The notes below the pieces were generated by a model, which worked only from the letters and a program-made list of their open reading frames with translations, did not search any database and was not told where the DNA came from. Shown in pieces: positions 43,072 to 54,000 of a stretch of 64,000 nt of DNA. How positions within the stretch are numbered: position 1 is the first letter of the stretch; each line of letters opens with the position of its first letter. This DNA comes from Nocardioides aurantiacus (GTDB lineage: Bacteria > Actinomycetota > Actinomycetes > Propionibacteriales > Nocardioidaceae). The stretch covers positions 1,364,001-1,428,000 of the forward strand of contig NZ_RKHO01000001.1 of NCBI RefSeq assembly GCF_003752505.1, read 5' to 3'. The position numbers were made by a program, and so were the translations under genes.

Positions 43072-44508
43072 TCAATCAGACTGGGTGCCGACGGCGTAGT
43101 ACTGCAGGTCGAGATTCAGTGGCGAGAGCGCCACGGTAAAGGGCGATCTGAGTCTGGCCACGGTTACTCCGTCTCGGGTGATCTGGGCCATGACCGACCC
43201 CGGACCCAGGGGAACTGTGAAGGAGGAGACGCCCTTCTCGGCACGGAAAGACGTTTGCGACCCGGCTACCGATATCGCGACTTCGGCTGGAGCCTTGAGG
43301 AACACGAGGGCTTCCGCACGGTCTGACACGGGCGTTCCGGGGCCGAGGCTAGGCCGCATGCCTGCCTGCCCCGGCGGGGGCTCGGCTGCGGCCAACTGGT
43401 TTCGGTGGGTGAGGAACAGGCGATCATGGTCCACGGTGGGCGCGCTGCCCTCCTTGAACCATCGGATGTACCACTCAAGTATGTCGAGAAACGCCTGGCC
43501 ATGGGCGACAGACGGGGCTATGTGGGTGGACTCGCTGTAATCGTTCCACGTGACGATCTGAACCTCGTCCGCACCACCGGATATCGCGCTTCGCCAGGAT
43601 GCCCGCAGCGTGGCGGTATTCGAGGCTTCAGCGTAGATGTGTTCCCGGGGTCGAGAATCCTGAACAGCTATCGGTGACATCCACCTGCGCCCGAGGCGGT
43701 GGGCGCGGGCGGCGTCACCCACGTGGGCTTCCATCCCGCGCGTTGTTCGCTCTCCCCAGCGACCGAAGCCGCGACTGAACGGAGCGTATGCGGCCAAGTT
43801 GGAGTCGCTCGCGTCGAGAAACACAGCGGTGAACGACACGCGTATTCCGTGCGCTGACCGGAGACCGAAGATCAGCGCCTGCCACCAGGACGTGGGACGT
43901 CGCTCGGCGGCGAACGAATCGAGGCGGAACACGCCGCCGGTGCGGGCTGCGGCGGGGGAGCGGTAGAGCTCGGCGAGCCGTTCGGCCACGAAAGTGGGGT
44001 CCGCCCTGCCGATCGAGGCGGTGGCGTCGACCGAGACCGCGACCTGGAACCCGCCCACGTCCGTGGCCGCCTGCATCAGGTCCACCCCCGCCCGCCAGTT
44101 GCTGCCGTCCAGGGTCATCACGTTGAGGATGAACCCGTCGATACCGGCCGACTTGGCCTGCTCAACCTCGGTGCGCAGGTCCGCGAGCCGGAAGCCCTCC
44201 CCGCGCGGGGATCGCGGGACGGGGCGGTCGCGCAGCAGCCCGCCGTACGCCGCGTGCCTGCCCCCCTCGCCCGCGGGGTCGAGGTAGTTGCGCGTGTAGT
44301 AGTCGGACTCGGCGGGCTCGTCGTCGATGGAGATTGGGTAGGGTGGAAAGTAGTGGGCCCAGACGGTTGCCTCGGTGGCACCCGCACCACCTCCGGGTGT
44401 AGCACCCGGGACGACGGGGCGGCAACCCGTCCATGCCACGAGCAGAGCGAGGACCAGAAGGCCGATGCTCGCCACCCTGGTCGAACGGTGGTTCCGGGAG
44501 GTGCACAT
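43072..44508 (-). CDS. GH71-like (endo-alpha-1,3-glucanase family) lipoprotein
   Basis: This is a 478-residue protein. The N-terminus is a signal helix ending AWTGC, with Cys29 as a probable but imperfect lipobox (Trp at -3). The catalytic region starts at [14 protein letters not shown] and includes AKSAGIDGFILNVM, GSNWRAGVDLM, AVFLDASDSN and [16 protein letters not shown], all strongly matching the second GH71-like protein at 48087. GH71 enzymes cleave alpha-1,3-glucan. The last 110 residues form a beta-rich domain. The start is ATG 44508. The protein probably acts at the cell surface on the polymer made by this locus or on a competitor's glucan. Family assignment is from motif recall. Confidence 0.75.
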   Translation of the reverse strand: MCTSRNHRSTRVASIGLLVLALLVAWTGCRPVVPGATPGGGAGATEATVWAHYFPPYPISIDDEPAESDYYTRNYLDPAGEGGRHAAYGGLLRDRPVPRSPRGEGFRLADLRTEVEQAKSAGIDGFILNVMTLDGSNWRAGVDLMQAATDVGGFQVAVSVDATASIGRADPTFVAERLAELYRSPAAARTGGVFRLDSFAAERRPTSWWQALIFGLRSAHGIRVSFTAVFLDASDSNLAAYAPFSRGFGRWGERTTRGMEAHVGDAARAHRLGRRWMSPIAVQDSRPREHIYAEASNTATLRASWRSAISGGADEVQIVTWNDYSESTHIAPSVAHGQAFLDILEWYIRWFKEGSAPTVDHDRLFLTHRNQLAAAEPPPGQAGMRPSLGPGTPVSDRAEALVFLKAPAEVAISVAGSQTSFRAEKGVSSFTVPLGPGSVMAQITRDGVTVARLRSPFTVALSPLNLDLQYYAVGTQSD

Positions 44509-44741
44509 GCGCTTCTTCCCTGCCGACGTCGGCTCCGACGCGATGACGGACCCACCGCGGGCCCGGCTGGCTCCACGGTAGGCGAGGCCCCCCAGGGAAC
44601 GCCACGTCGCGTCGGGGTCGTCTGGACCAGTGCCCAACCCGCGCGGCAGGAGTGGGCCGAGGACCCAGTTTTCCGTCGCTAGACTCCACGGGTCGTCCAC
44701 GCGTGGTGGTCGGACCGAATGCCATCTGGGGGACGAGGCAC

Positions 44742-45863
44742 GTGGCCAAGACAGCACTGATCACCGGGATCACCGGTCAGGACGGCTCCTACCTGGCCGA
44801 GCACCTGCTGGCGAAGGGGTACGACGTGCACGGCATCAAGCGCCGCGCGTCCATGCTCAACACCCAGCGCATCGACCACATCTACGAGGACCCTCACGAG
44901 CCGGACCCGCGGCTCCACCTGCACTACGGCGACCTCACCGACTCCTCCAACCTCACCAGGATCGTCGGCGACGTCCGGCCCGACGAGATCTACAACCTCG
45001 GCGCCCAGTCGCACGTGGCCGTGAGCTTCGAGCAGCCGGAGTACACCGCCGACGTGGACGGGCTCGGCACCCTGCGGCTGCTGGAGTCCGTGCGGCTGCT
45101 CGGCCTGACCGACACCGTGCGCTTCTACCAGGCCTCCACGAGCGAGCTCTACGGGCTCGTGCAGGAGACCCCGCAGACCGAGACGACACCGTTCTACCCG
45201 CGCTCGCCGTACGCCGTCGCCAAGCTCTACGCCTACTGGATCACGGTCAACTACCGCGAGTCCTACGGCATGTACGCCTGCAACGGGATCCTCTTCAACC
45301 ACGAGTCGCCCCGGCGGGGCGAGACGTTCGTGACCCGGAAGATCACGCGCGGGCTCGCCCACATCGCCCTGGGCCTCGACTCCTGCCTCTACCTCGGCAA
45401 CATGGACGCCCTCCGCGACTGGGGCCACGCCAAGGACTACGTGGTGCTGCAGTGGATGCTGCTGCAGCAGGACCAGCCCAAGGACTACGTCATCGCCACC
45501 GGGGAGCAGCACTCGGTGCGCGACTTCGTCCGGTGGAGCGCCGAGGCGCTGGGCGTGACCTTGCGGTTCGAGGGCGTCGGCGTGGAGGAGGTGGGCGTCG
45601 TGGAGGCGGTCGACGGCGACCTCGCCCCCGGCCTGCGTCCCGGTGACGTGGTGGTGCGCGTGGACCCCCGCTACTTCCGGCCCGCCGAGGTGGAGACCCT
45701 GCTCGGCGACCCGCGCCTGGCGGAGGCCGACCTGGGCTGGAAGCCCACGGTGGGGGTGCGCGAGATGGTGCGCGAGATGGTCGAGCACGACCACGACGCT
45801 GCCCGGCGCACCGCCCTGCTCAAGCAGCACGGGTTCGACGTACCGCTGACGGCGGGGGAGTGA
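44742..45863 (+). CDS. gmd: GDP-mannose 4,6-dehydratase
   Basis: This is a 373-residue SDR-type enzyme. The cofactor motif [49 protein letters not shown] and [13 protein letters not shown] with the Tyr/Lys pair are the Gmd signatures. It converts GDP-mannose to GDP-4-keto-6-deoxymannose. The start is GTG 44742, which begins the conserved N-terminus; GGGGGACGAGG lies upstream. fcl follows 7 bases downstream, so the two make GDP-L-fucose. A -10-like TAGACT is at 44680-44685. The gene is divergent from the GH71-like lipoprotein across 233 bases, a region that also holds the palindrome CCACGCGTGG at 44697-44706. Confidence 0.97.
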   Translation: MAKTALITGITGQDGSYLAEHLLAKGYDVHGIKRRASMLNTQRIDHIYEDPHEPDPRLHLHYGDLTDSSNLTRIVGDVRPDEIYNLGAQSHVAVSFEQPEYTADVDGLGTLRLLESVRLLGLTDTVRFYQASTSELYGLVQETPQTETTPFYPRSPYAVAKLYAYWITVNYRESYGMYACNGILFNHESPRRGETFVTRKITRGLAHIALGLDSCLYLGNMDALRDWGHAKDYVVLQWMLLQQDQPKDYVIATGEQHSVRDFVRWSAEALGVTLRFEGVGVEEVGVVEAVDGDLAPGLRPGDVVVRVDPRYFRPAEVETLLGDPRLAEADLGWKPTVGVREMVREMVEHDHDAARRTALLKQHGFDVPLTAGE

Positions 45864-45870
45864 GGACGCC

Positions 45871-46842
45871 ATGACGACCCGCAAGCGCGTGTTCGTGGCG
45901 GGCCACCGGGGCATGGTGGGCTCGGCCATCGTGCGCCAGATCGAGGCCCGCGACGACGTGGAGCTCGTGACCGCCACCCGGGACGAGGTCGACCTCGTCG
46001 ACCAGCGCCAGGTGACCGAGTGGTTCGCACGGACGCCGCTGGACGAGGTCTACCTGGCAGCCGCCAAGGTCGGCGGGATCCAGGCCAACAACACCTACCC
46101 GGCCGACTTCATCTGGCACAACCTGATGATCGAGGCCAACGTGATCAAGGCGGCCCACGACCAGGATGTCGACCGGCTGCTCCTCCTGGGGTCCTCGTGC
46201 ATCTACCCCCGCGAAGCACCGCAGCCGATGTCCGAGGACACCCTGCTCACCGGGGTGCTGGAGCCCACCAACGAGCCGTACGCCGTCGCCAAGATCGCCG
46301 GCATCAAGCTCTGCGAGAGCTTCGCGCGGCAGTACGGCCGCGACTACCGCAGCGTCATGCCCACCAACCTCTACGGGCCGGGCGACAACTTCCACCCCCA
46401 GAACAGCCACGTGCTGCCCGCGCTGATCCGCCGGTTCGACGATGCCGCGCGCAACGGCACCGAGGAGGTCCTGGTCTGGGGCAGTGGCCGACCACGCCGC
46501 GAGTTCCTGCACGTGGACGACATGGCGGCCGCGTCGGTCCACGTCATGGAGCTCGACCGCGAGACCTACGCGGCGAACACCGAGCCGATGCTCTCGCACA
46601 TCAACGTCGGCACCGGGAGCGACCTGTCGATCCGCGAGCTGGCCGAGCTCGTCGCCTCGGTCACGGGCTTCCGTGGCCGGATCGCCTTCGACGCGAGCAA
46701 GCCCGACGGCACCCCCCGCAAGCTGCTCGACGTCTCGCGCCTGGCGCGACTGGGGTGGGAGGCCACCGTGCCCCTCGACCGCGGTGTCGCCGAGGTCTAC
46801 GAGTGGTACCGCGCGCAGGGACACGACGTCCGCGGTGGCTGA
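45871..46842 (+). CDS. fcl: GDP-L-fucose synthase
   Basis: This is a 323-residue epimerase/reductase. [10 protein letters not shown] is the NADP motif, [16 protein letters not shown] holds the catalytic Ser and Cys, and [17 protein letters not shown] has the Tyr/Lys pair. It turns GDP-4-keto-6-deoxymannose into GDP-L-fucose. The start is ATG 45871, with GTGAGGACGCC upstream. The next glycosyltransferase gene overlaps its end by 8 bases, so gmd, fcl and the GT4 gene form one unit. Fucose is therefore a likely component of the exopolysaccharide. Confidence 0.96.
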   Translation: MTTRKRVFVAGHRGMVGSAIVRQIEARDDVELVTATRDEVDLVDQRQVTEWFARTPLDEVYLAAAKVGGIQANNTYPADFIWHNLMIEANVIKAAHDQDVDRLLLLGSSCIYPREAPQPMSEDTLLTGVLEPTNEPYAVAKIAGIKLCESFARQYGRDYRSVMPTNLYGPGDNFHPQNSHVLPALIRRFDDAARNGTEEVLVWGSGRPRREFLHVDDMAAASVHVMELDRETYAANTEPMLSHINVGTGSDLSIRELAELVASVTGFRGRIAFDASKPDGTPRKLLDVSRLARLGWEATVPLDRGVAEVYEWYRAQGHDVRGG

Positions 46843-48055
46843 GGGCGCCAGCAGGATCCTGTTCGTCGGCATCAACTACGCCCCTGAGCCGACCGGCATC
46901 GCTCCCTACACCGCGGGCATGGCCTCGGGCCTCGCCCGCCGTGGCCACGACGTGCGTGTCGTCACCGGCTACCCGCACTACCCGTGGTGGGAGGTCCCCG
47001 AGGGGTACGCCGGCCGCCGCATGCGCGAGCAGGTCGACGGTGTCCCCGTGGAGCGCAGGCGCCACCACCTGCCCGGCGACCACGGCACCCTGCGCAGGGC
47101 GGCGATGGAGGTGGACTTCGGTGTCCGCTCCACGTTCACGCGGTGGGGCCGTCCCGACGTGGTCGTCGCGGTGAGCCCCGCCATGATCGCCGCCCGCATG
47201 ACCGTGGCGCGTGCCCGGGCCGCGCGGATCCCCGTCGTGACCTGGGTCCAGGACATCTACACCCTGGGCCTGGTGGAGACGGGTGGCAGCGCGCGGCAGC
47301 AGGGCGTCGTACGGGCGGTGGAGCGGGGGCTGCTGCAGGCCTCGACCCGTGCCGTCGTCATCCACGACCGGTTCCGGAGCCGGCTCGTGCAGGACCTCGC
47401 CGTCACGACGCCGATCGACGTCGTCCGGAACTGGTCGCACGTCGAGGGCGCCGACGACCCCGACCGCCGGGCCACCCGCGCCTCGCTGGGCTGGGCGGAC
47501 GACGACGTGGTCGTGCTCCACGCCGGCAACATGGGCGCCAAGCAGGGCCTGGAGAACGTCGTGGACGCCTCGAGGCTGGCCTCCGACCGCCGGTCGCGGG
47601 TGCGGTTCGTCCTCCTCGGGGGCGGCAACCAGGCCGAGAGCCTGCGGCGGCGCGATCCCAACGACCGGCTGCAGATCGTCGACCCCTTGCCCGACGGCGA
47701 GTTCGAGCGCGCCCTCGGCGCGGCCGACGTCCTGCTGGTCAACGAGCTGCCCGGCCTCACCGAGATGTCGGTCCCGAGCAAGCTCACGACGTACTACGCG
47801 ACGGGCCTGCCCGTGCTCGCCGCCGTGGGCCCGGCGAGCACGACGGCCCTCGAGGTCGGGCTCTCCGGCGGTGGCGTCGTCGTGCCGGCGGGCGACCCGG
47901 CGGCGCTGCTGGGTGCAGCGGAGTCCCTGGGGTCGGACCCCGGACGCGCTGCCGCCCTGGGGGCAGCCGGCGGGGAGTTCCGTCGTCGTCACCTCACCGA
48001 GGCGGCGGCGCTCGACGCCTTCGAGCAGACGCTGAGCAGGGCGGTGGGAGCCTGA
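46835..48055 (+). CDS. GT4 glycosyltransferase, WcaI/WbuB-like
   Basis: This is a 406-residue GT-B enzyme. The N-terminus [24 protein letters not shown] and the region [14 protein letters not shown] are typical of the WcaI/WbuB branch, often a fucosyl- or acetamidosugar transferase in exopolysaccharide pathways. The donor domain has [19 protein letters not shown] and the C-terminal [26 protein letters not shown]. The start is GTG 46835, overlapping the fcl end. Coupling to gmd and fcl makes a fucosyltransferase the favoured guess. The gene ends in a hairpin shared with the convergent GH71 gene. Confidence 0.88.
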   Translation: MAEGASRILFVGINYAPEPTGIAPYTAGMASGLARRGHDVRVVTGYPHYPWWEVPEGYAGRRMREQVDGVPVERRRHHLPGDHGTLRRAAMEVDFGVRSTFTRWGRPDVVVAVSPAMIAARMTVARARAARIPVVTWVQDIYTLGLVETGGSARQQGVVRAVERGLLQASTRAVVIHDRFRSRLVQDLAVTTPIDVVRNWSHVEGADDPDRRATRASLGWADDDVVVLHAGNMGAKQGLENVVDASRLASDRRSRVRFVLLGGGNQAESLRRRDPNDRLQIVDPLPDGEFERALGAADVLLVNELPGLTEMSVPSKLTTYYATGLPVLAAVGPASTTALEVGLSGGGVVVPAGDPAALLGAAESLGSDPGRAAALGAAGGEFRRRHLTEAAALDAFEQTLSRAVGA

Positions 48056-48069
48056 TCGGCTCCCACCGC
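48041..48069. terminator. Bidirectional hairpin between convergent GT4 and GH71 genes
   Basis: GCGGTGGGAGC (48041-48051) pairs perfectly with GCTCCCACCGC (48059-48069) around a 7-base loop. The left arm lies in the last codons of the GT4 gene. Confidence 0.65.
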
Positions 48070-48086
48070 CCCGCTCGGTCCTGCGA

Positions 48087-50777
48087 CTAGCGGCCGAAGG
48101 CCCAGTACTGGAAGTCCTGGACGAGCGGCAGGGCAGTGACGTCGCGGTTCGACGTCAGGTCCATCACGGTGGCGCCGTCTCGCACCAGCGTGGCGCGGAC
48201 CTCACCGTCCCGCAGCGGGATGGTGACCGCAGAGCTCCCGGCAGGGAGCGAGAAGCTCTGCGCGCTGCCGCCGCTCACCAGCTTCAAGGTGGCGGGCTGC
48301 TTGAGGAAGACCAGCCCCTCGACCGTGTCCCTAGGCGGCTTGCTCATGCCGCCCAGCGTGTTTGTCCATGCGTTGATACCCAGGGTCGTTCCCAGAACGG
48401 AGAATCGGTGCACACGGTGCGTGACGAAGACGTGGTCCTCTGTAATCGCCGGGGCGGCACCCGTCTTGAACCAGGAGGAGTAGTACTTGGTCAGGTCAGT
48501 CAGGACGTGACCGTGTGCCATCGAGGGATTGATCTGGGTCGACTCGCTGTAGTCGTTCCAGGTCACGACCTGCACCATGTCGGCACCGCGTCGGGCACGG
48601 GACCACATGGCCCGGAAGGCCTCGGAGTTGCCAGCCTCGGCGAAGGTGAGGGACTTGGGGCGGGCGTCCTGGAAGGCGACGGGCTCCATCCACCTGCGAC
48701 CCAGGACGTGAGCCTTCGAGGCGTAGTCAGGTGCCCGCTCGACGCTGTCCGGGGTGCGTACCCCCCAGTTGCTGAACCCGTAGCTGAAGGGGGCGAAGGC
48801 CTTCATGTTGGTGTCCGAGGCATTGAGGAAAACCGCCATGAACTTGACCGGGACCTGGAACTTGGCCTCGAGGGCCGTGACGACCTGGTCCCACCAGGCC
48901 GCACCCTTCTTCTCGGCGTAGAAGGAGGAGAGCAGGAACTCGCCGCCGACCTTCTCCGCGGACGAGTAGGTGTAGAGCTCGGCGAGCTTCGCGGCCACGG
49001 CGTCCGGGGTCAGGGTGGCGATCCCGCCGTTGGCGTCGACGTTGGGGACCACGGTGAAGCCGCCGACGTCGCGCGCCGCCTTCATCAGGTTGACGCCGGC
49101 GTCCCAGTTGCTGCCGCTCGCGCCCATGATGTTGAGGGTGAAGCCGTCGATGCCGGCGGCCTTGGCCTGGCGCACCTCGGTGCGGAGGTTGGCGATCTTG
49201 TAGTCGCTGCCGCCAGGCGTGACACCCAGCGGGCGATCGCGGAGCAGGCCGCCGTAGGCCGCGTGCTTGCCGCCCTCACCGAGGACGCTGAGGTAGTTGC
49301 GGGCGTAGTAGTCCGAGGTCCACGTCTGGTTGTCGAGCGAGACGGGGTAGGGCGGGAAGTAGTGGGCGAAGACGCGACGCCCGCTCTCCTGCGGCTCGGC
49401 CGGGGGCGTGGTGGGGGCCGGCGCCGTGGTGGGTGACGGCGACGCCGTCGGCGACGGCGAGGTGGTCGGCGTCGGGGACGCGGTGGGGCTCGGAGACGCG
49501 GTCGGGGTCGGGGAGGCGGTCGGCGAGGGCGCGGCCGTAGGGCTGGGGGCCGGCACCGAGACGGCGACCGGGGCCGTGGTGGGCGTGGGGGTCGGAGTGG
49601 GGGTGGGAGTGGGCGTGGGGGTCGGCGTCGGCGTGGCGGTGGGCGTCGCGGTCGTGGTCGGGGAGAAGGTGAGCACGAGCGCCGGCATGTAGGGCGTGTA
49701 GCCCACCTCGCGGGAGAGAACGCGGATGTTGTCGAGCCCGCTGCCCGTCATGCGGACGGTCACGGGCTTGCCCAGCTTGCCGGACAGCGAGGTGACCGAG
49801 CCGGTCGCGCGGTAGAGCGTGTTCAGCGCAGTCGTGTTCGCGAGCGAGGCCAGGGCCGCGCCCGTGGCGGTCGGCCGGTTGGCCCAGGTGAGCCCTGTCT
49901 CGGTCCAGCCGGTGTTGTCGAGCACCGCGAAACGGGTGGTGTCACGGGACGCCGCGGTGCTGTCGTTCGAGGTCCGGACCTGCATCGTCACGCCCGTCAG
50001 GGTCGTGCCCGACGGAGCCGACGGGAGGGTGAACCGCAGGTAGGACTCCAGCAGGGAGGTGCCCGAACCGCGGGAGGAGAGCTGGTCCTGGCTTCCGTAG
50101 TTCTGGGACGGGCTCAGCGAGGCCACCATGGCATCGGCGCTCGGCACGATGGTCGAGACGACGGGCGAGGTGCGCGTGCTCTCGACCGCGGCGGTGCGGG
50201 CCGTGGTCACGCGCAGCCGGGGTCCGGACTGACCGGACTTGGCGAAGAGGATGCGTCGCACGGCCGAGGAGTGGGTGATCTTGAGGGCCACCGTGGCGGA
50301 GCCGGTCAGTCGCACCGGGACCGCGAGGGTCGCGCCGGAGCGGGGGGTCGGACCGGTGCCGACGACCCGGCCGGAGAAGCCGCGCGCCGAGCGGTGGGTG
50401 AGGCGCGAGCTCCAGCCCGAACCGACGGACTGCACCCGGATACTCCCGGAACGCGCCGACGAGCTCACGACCTTGAGCTCCAGGGTGGCGCGACCCGAGG
50501 CAGCACGCGCCAGCGCGGGGTCGCTGAACTTGAGATAGGTGGCGTTGCGGTGGGTGACAGCGAGGTAGCGGCTGCCCTGGTGACTCGCCCGCGGCCGGGC
50601 TGCACTCGTCCACGTCGCGGTGGTGGGCCGCACGGTGACGTCTGTCCCGGCCGTCGTGGTGGCGGCGGGGACCGAGGCCGAGGCCACGGTGGAGGCCGTG
50701 GACGGCAGCGCGCCGCCGAGCGCGACGGTGACCAGGGCCAGGGAGAGGCCGATGTTCGCCAACAACTTGTTCTTCAC
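48087..50777 (-). CDS. Secreted GH71-like alpha-glucanase with two DNRLRE-type modules and a Pro/Thr linker
   Basis: This is an 896-residue secreted protein. A signal peptide covers about residues 1-35. A degenerate DNRLRE/CBM96-like domain (about 45-200), a clear DNRLRE-like domain (about 207-366, with [32 protein letters not shown] and [11 protein letters not shown]), a Pro/Thr/Ser linker (about 367-464) and a GH71-like domain (about 465-896, starting [16 protein letters not shown]) follow. The catalytic part closely resembles the lipoprotein at 43072. The DNRLRE module closely resembles the two modules of the giant protein at 51008, suggesting both bind the same surface polymer. The start is GTG 50777, with GAGG upstream. 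An inverted repeat and a shared 12-base motif lie in its promoter region. Confidence 0.8.
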   Translation of the reverse strand: MKNKLLANIGLSLALVTVALGGALPSTASTVASASVPAATTTAGTDVTVRPTTATWTSAARPRASHQGSRYLAVTHRNATYLKFSDPALARAASGRATLELKVVSSSARSGSIRVQSVGSGWSSRLTHRSARGFSGRVVGTGPTPRSGATLAVPVRLTGSATVALKITHSSAVRRILFAKSGQSGPRLRVTTARTAAVESTRTSPVVSTIVPSADAMVASLSPSQNYGSQDQLSSRGSGTSLLESYLRFTLPSAPSGTTLTGVTMQVRTSNDSTAASRDTTRFAVLDNTGWTETGLTWANRPTATGAALASLANTTALNTLYRATGSVTSLSGKLGKPVTVRMTGSGLDNIRVLSREVGYTPYMPALVLTFSPTTTATPTATPTPTPTPTPTPTPTPTPTTAPVAVSVPAPSPTAAPSPTASPTPTASPSPTASPTPTTSPSPTASPSPTTAPAPTTPPAEPQESGRRVFAHYFPPYPVSLDNQTWTSDYYARNYLSVLGEGGKHAAYGGLLRDRPLGVTPGGSDYKIANLRTEVRQAKAAGIDGFTLNIMGASGSNWDAGVNLMKAARDVGGFTVVPNVDANGGIATLTPDAVAAKLAELYTYSSAEKVGGEFLLSSFYAEKKGAAWWDQVVTALEAKFQVPVKFMAVFLNASDTNMKAFAPFSYGFSNWGVRTPDSVERAPDYASKAHVLGRRWMEPVAFQDARPKSLTFAEAGNSEAFRAMWSRARRGADMVQVVTWNDYSESTQINPSMAHGHVLTDLTKYYSSWFKTGAAPAITEDHVFVTHRVHRFSVLGTTLGINAWTNTLGGMSKPPRDTVEGLVFLKQPATLKLVSGGSAQSFSLPAGSSAVTIPLRDGEVRATLVRDGATVMDLTSNRDVTALPLVQDFQYWAFGR
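49400..49665. repeat. Low-complexity Pro/Thr/Ser linker repeat
   Basis: Short degenerate units reading GTGGGGGTC-like on the plus strand encode the TPTPTP / PSPTA linker of the secreted GH71-like protein. Unit order and spacing vary, so this is a linker and not a CRISPR array. Confidence 0.8.
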
Positions 50778-50827
50778 GGGGGTCCTCGCTCACGCTGCGG
50801 ATCGGAACCGGGGCGCGGTATGCACCT

Positions 50828-50886
50828 AATGTCCGGTTCCCGTAGCGTAAGACGGTCTAGTCCGCGATTCGTCCAAATCGGACATT
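50828..50886. promoter_or_regulatory. Inverted repeat AATGTCCG / CGGACATT upstream of the secreted GH71 gene
   Basis: AATGTCCG (50828-50835) and CGGACATT (50879-50886) are exact inverted copies 43 bases apart. Extra GTCC elements lie between them, as does GGTCTAGTCCGC (50854-50865), which also occurs with one change upstream of the giant protein gene. The whole gap is AT-rich for this genome. Regulator binding or looping is possible. Confidence 0.4.
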
Positions 50887-50945
50887 TACCGCGAACTTGC
50901 TAGTACTGGCCTACTTTTCGTCCCGGTCGTGCTCGGGGACGACGA

Positions 50946-51002
50946 AGGCCCCGAGCACCGGGGTGCTCGGGGCCTGTCGGGCTCGGCTGCAAACAGCCGA
51001 GC
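50946..51002 (-). terminator. Two consecutive hairpins after the giant surface protein gene
   Basis: Downstream of the minus-strand stop at 51008, GCTCGGCTG/CAGCCGAGC (50981-51002) forms a 9-bp stem with a CAAA loop on the plus strand. Next comes AGGCCCCGAGCACC/GGTGCTCGGGGCCT (50946-50975), a 14-bp stem with a 2-base gap at its tip. Confidence 0.7.
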
Positions 51003-51007
51003 TGGGG

Positions 51008-54000
51008 CTATTCGGGGGTGTAGGTGAGGGTGAGCGTGGGGACGTACGGGAGATAGCCGACTTCGCGGGCGAGTAGGCGCAGGTTGTCGTTGCCGGACCC
51101 GCTCAGGCGCAGGGTGATGTTCTGACCGCCTAGAGGGCTCAGTGCGGTGGGGTCTCCTGTGGCCCTGTACAAGGTGTTGAGCGCGGTGGTGCCGCTCAGC
51201 GTGGCGAACAGGGTGCCGACACCGGTGGGGCGGTTGTTCCAGTTCAGGGCAGCCTCGGTCCAGCTCGCCCCGGGGAGCACTCGTGCCTGGGTGGTGTCGG
51301 TCGATGCCGCCGCAGCGTCATTGGAGGTGCGCACCTGGAGCACGGCTCCGGTCAGAGTTGTTCCGGAGGGCGTGTCGGGCATTGCGAACCGCATGAACGC
51401 TTCCTGCGCACTCGAGCCTCCCCGGGCTGCCACCTGGTCATTGCTGCCGTAGGTCGTCGTGGGGGCGGCTTGGTTGGCCAGGGAGTCTTCAGTGGCTCTG
51501 ACCGTCAGCGTGACCGGCTGCGAGGGGGGTGCAGAACCCACCGTGGCCCGGGCGGCGCTCGAGGCGGCGCTGGTGTTCCCGGCGGCGTCGCGTGCCACCA
51601 CCTTGTAGTAGTAGGTGCCGGCCGCGACGCCGCCTTGCTGGAAGGCGGTCGAGGTGACCTGGCCGACCCGGTTGCCGGCCCCGACCGCGAAGTCGGCCGT
51701 GGTGCCTCGGTGGACGTCGTAGCCGTCCACCCCGACGTTGTCGGTGCTGGGGGACCACGACAGCGAGACGACGTCGCCGGCCACCGCGGCCGACACGCCG
51801 GCCGGCACCGACGGCGCCACCGAGTCCGCCGGCGGCTCGGTGGCCCCCGGCGTGTAGGTGAGGGTGAGCGTGGGGACGTACGGGAGATAGCCGACTTCGC
51901 GGGCGAGTAGGCGCAGGTTGTCGTTGCCGGACCCGCTCAGGCGCAGGGTGATGTTCTGACCGCCTAGAGGGCTCAGTGCGGTGGGGTCTCCTGTGGCCCT
52001 GTACAAGGTGTTGAGCGCGGTGGTGCCGCTCAGCGTGGCGAACAGGGTGCCGACACCGGTGGGGCGGTTGTTCCAGTTCAGGGCAGCCTCGGTCCAGCTC
52101 GCCCCGGGGAGCACTCGTGCCTGGGTGGTGTCGGTCGATGCCGCCGCAGCGTCATTGGAGGTGCGCACCTGGAGCACGGCTCCGGTCAGAGTTGTTCCGG
52201 AGGGCGTGTCGGGCATTGCGAACCGCATGAACGCTTCCTGCGCACTCGAGCCTCCCCGGGCTGCCACCTGGTCATTGCTGCCGTAGGTCGTCGTGGGGGC
52301 GGCTTGGTTGGCCAGGGAGTCTTCAGTGGCTCTGACCGTCAGCGTGACCGGCTGCGAGGGGGGTGCAGAACCCACCGTGGCCCGGGCGGCGCTCGAGGCG
52401 GCGCTGGTGTTCCCGGCGGCGTCGCGTGCCACCACCTTGTAGTAGTAGGTGCCGGCCGCGACGCCGCCTTGCTGGAAGGCGGTCGAGGTGACCTGGCCGA
52501 CCCGGTTGCCGGCCCCGACCGCGAAGTCGGCCGTGGTGCCTCGGTGGACGTCGTAGCCGTCCACCCCGACGTTGTCGGTGCTGGGGGACCACGACAGCGA
52601 GACGACGTCGCCGGCCACCGCGGCCGACACGCCGGCCGGCACCGACGGCGCCACCGAGTCCGCCGGCGCTGCCACGGTGGCTGCCGCGGCCGCGCTGGGC
52701 TCGCTCCGGTTGCCGGAACCGTCGCGTGCGACCACCTTGTAGTAGGAGGTGCCGGCCGGTCGGCCGAGGTCCTGGTAGGACGCGTCGGTGGTGTCGGCCA
52801 GACGACTGGCCTCGCCCACCTCGAACCCGGCGCTCGCGCCCCGGTAGACCGTGTAGCCGACGATGCCCACGTCGTCGCTGGAAGGAACCCAGGAGACGGT
52901 CACGTCGGACCCCGCGACGCTCGTCGAGACGTCGGTGGGGGTGGAGGGCTTGCTGTAGTCGGGGACGTCCACGGCGACCGAGTCCGACGGCTGGCTGCTG
53001 TTGCCTGCCGCGTCCTGGGCCACCACCTTGTAGAAGTAGCGCCCGCGCTGCAGGCCGGAGTCCGCGAAGGACGGCGACGTGGTCTCGCCGACCCTGGTGG
53101 CGCTGCTGACCTCGAAGTCGGCGGTCGTGCCACGGTGGACCTGGTAGCCGGTCACCGCGACGTCGTCGGTGGATCCGTTCCACGTGACGGTCGCGCCGCC
53201 GGCCCCCTGGGCCGTCGCGCTGAGACCGGTCGGGGCCGAGGGCGGCGTCCGGTCGGCCACGGTGGCCGCGGCTGCCGAGGAGGGCAGGCTCTGGTTGCCG
53301 GCGCCGTCGACGGCGACGACGCGGTAGTAGTAGGTGCCGGGAGCGGGAGCCGGCTGCTGGAACGAGGTCGAGGTGGACTCCCCGACGAGCCTGCTCTCCG
53401 AGGGTGTGAAGGTCTCCGAGTCGCCCCGGTAGACGCGGTAGCCGGAGACGCGCAGGTTGTCCTGGCTCTCGGTCCATCCCAGGGTCACCGTGCCCCCCGA
53501 CACCGACGCCGTGAGGGCGGACGGGGCCGTGGGGGGCGTCGCGTCGGCCACGCCGGTGCCGAAGTGCTGCGAGACCTGGGCCGCAGTGAGGGCGGTCGGG
53601 TAGACGGCGAACTCGTCCACGGCGCCGGCGAAGTAGGTGTTCGCCGGAGCGTCGGGCCACCCGTTGAGGTTGCCGCCGCCGACGCGCCAGTAGCCGGAGC
53701 CGGTCTCCGCGGTCGAGGTGGAGTTGCTGCCGACCTGCTGGCCGTCGACGTACAGGCGGGTGCCCGCGGCGTCCTGGGTCGCGACGACGTGGTGGAAGAC
53801 ACCGTCGTCGTAGCGGGCGGCGGACCTGACGGTCGACATCGCGCCGTTGTAGGTGCCGAAGGTGAGGCGGCCGTCGCCGCTCATGTAGAGCATCTTGTCG
53901 TAGCTCGCGCCGTTGCCGACCGCGGCGTTCTCGAACCCCAGGATCTTGCCCCCCGGGGTCGTGGTGGAGAACCAGGCCTCGGCGGAGAACACTCGGGTCG

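Noticed and set aside
49400-49665. Short repeats that could suggest a CRISPR array
   Set aside because: The repeats have no constant length or unique spacers and encode a Pro/Thr linker in frame.
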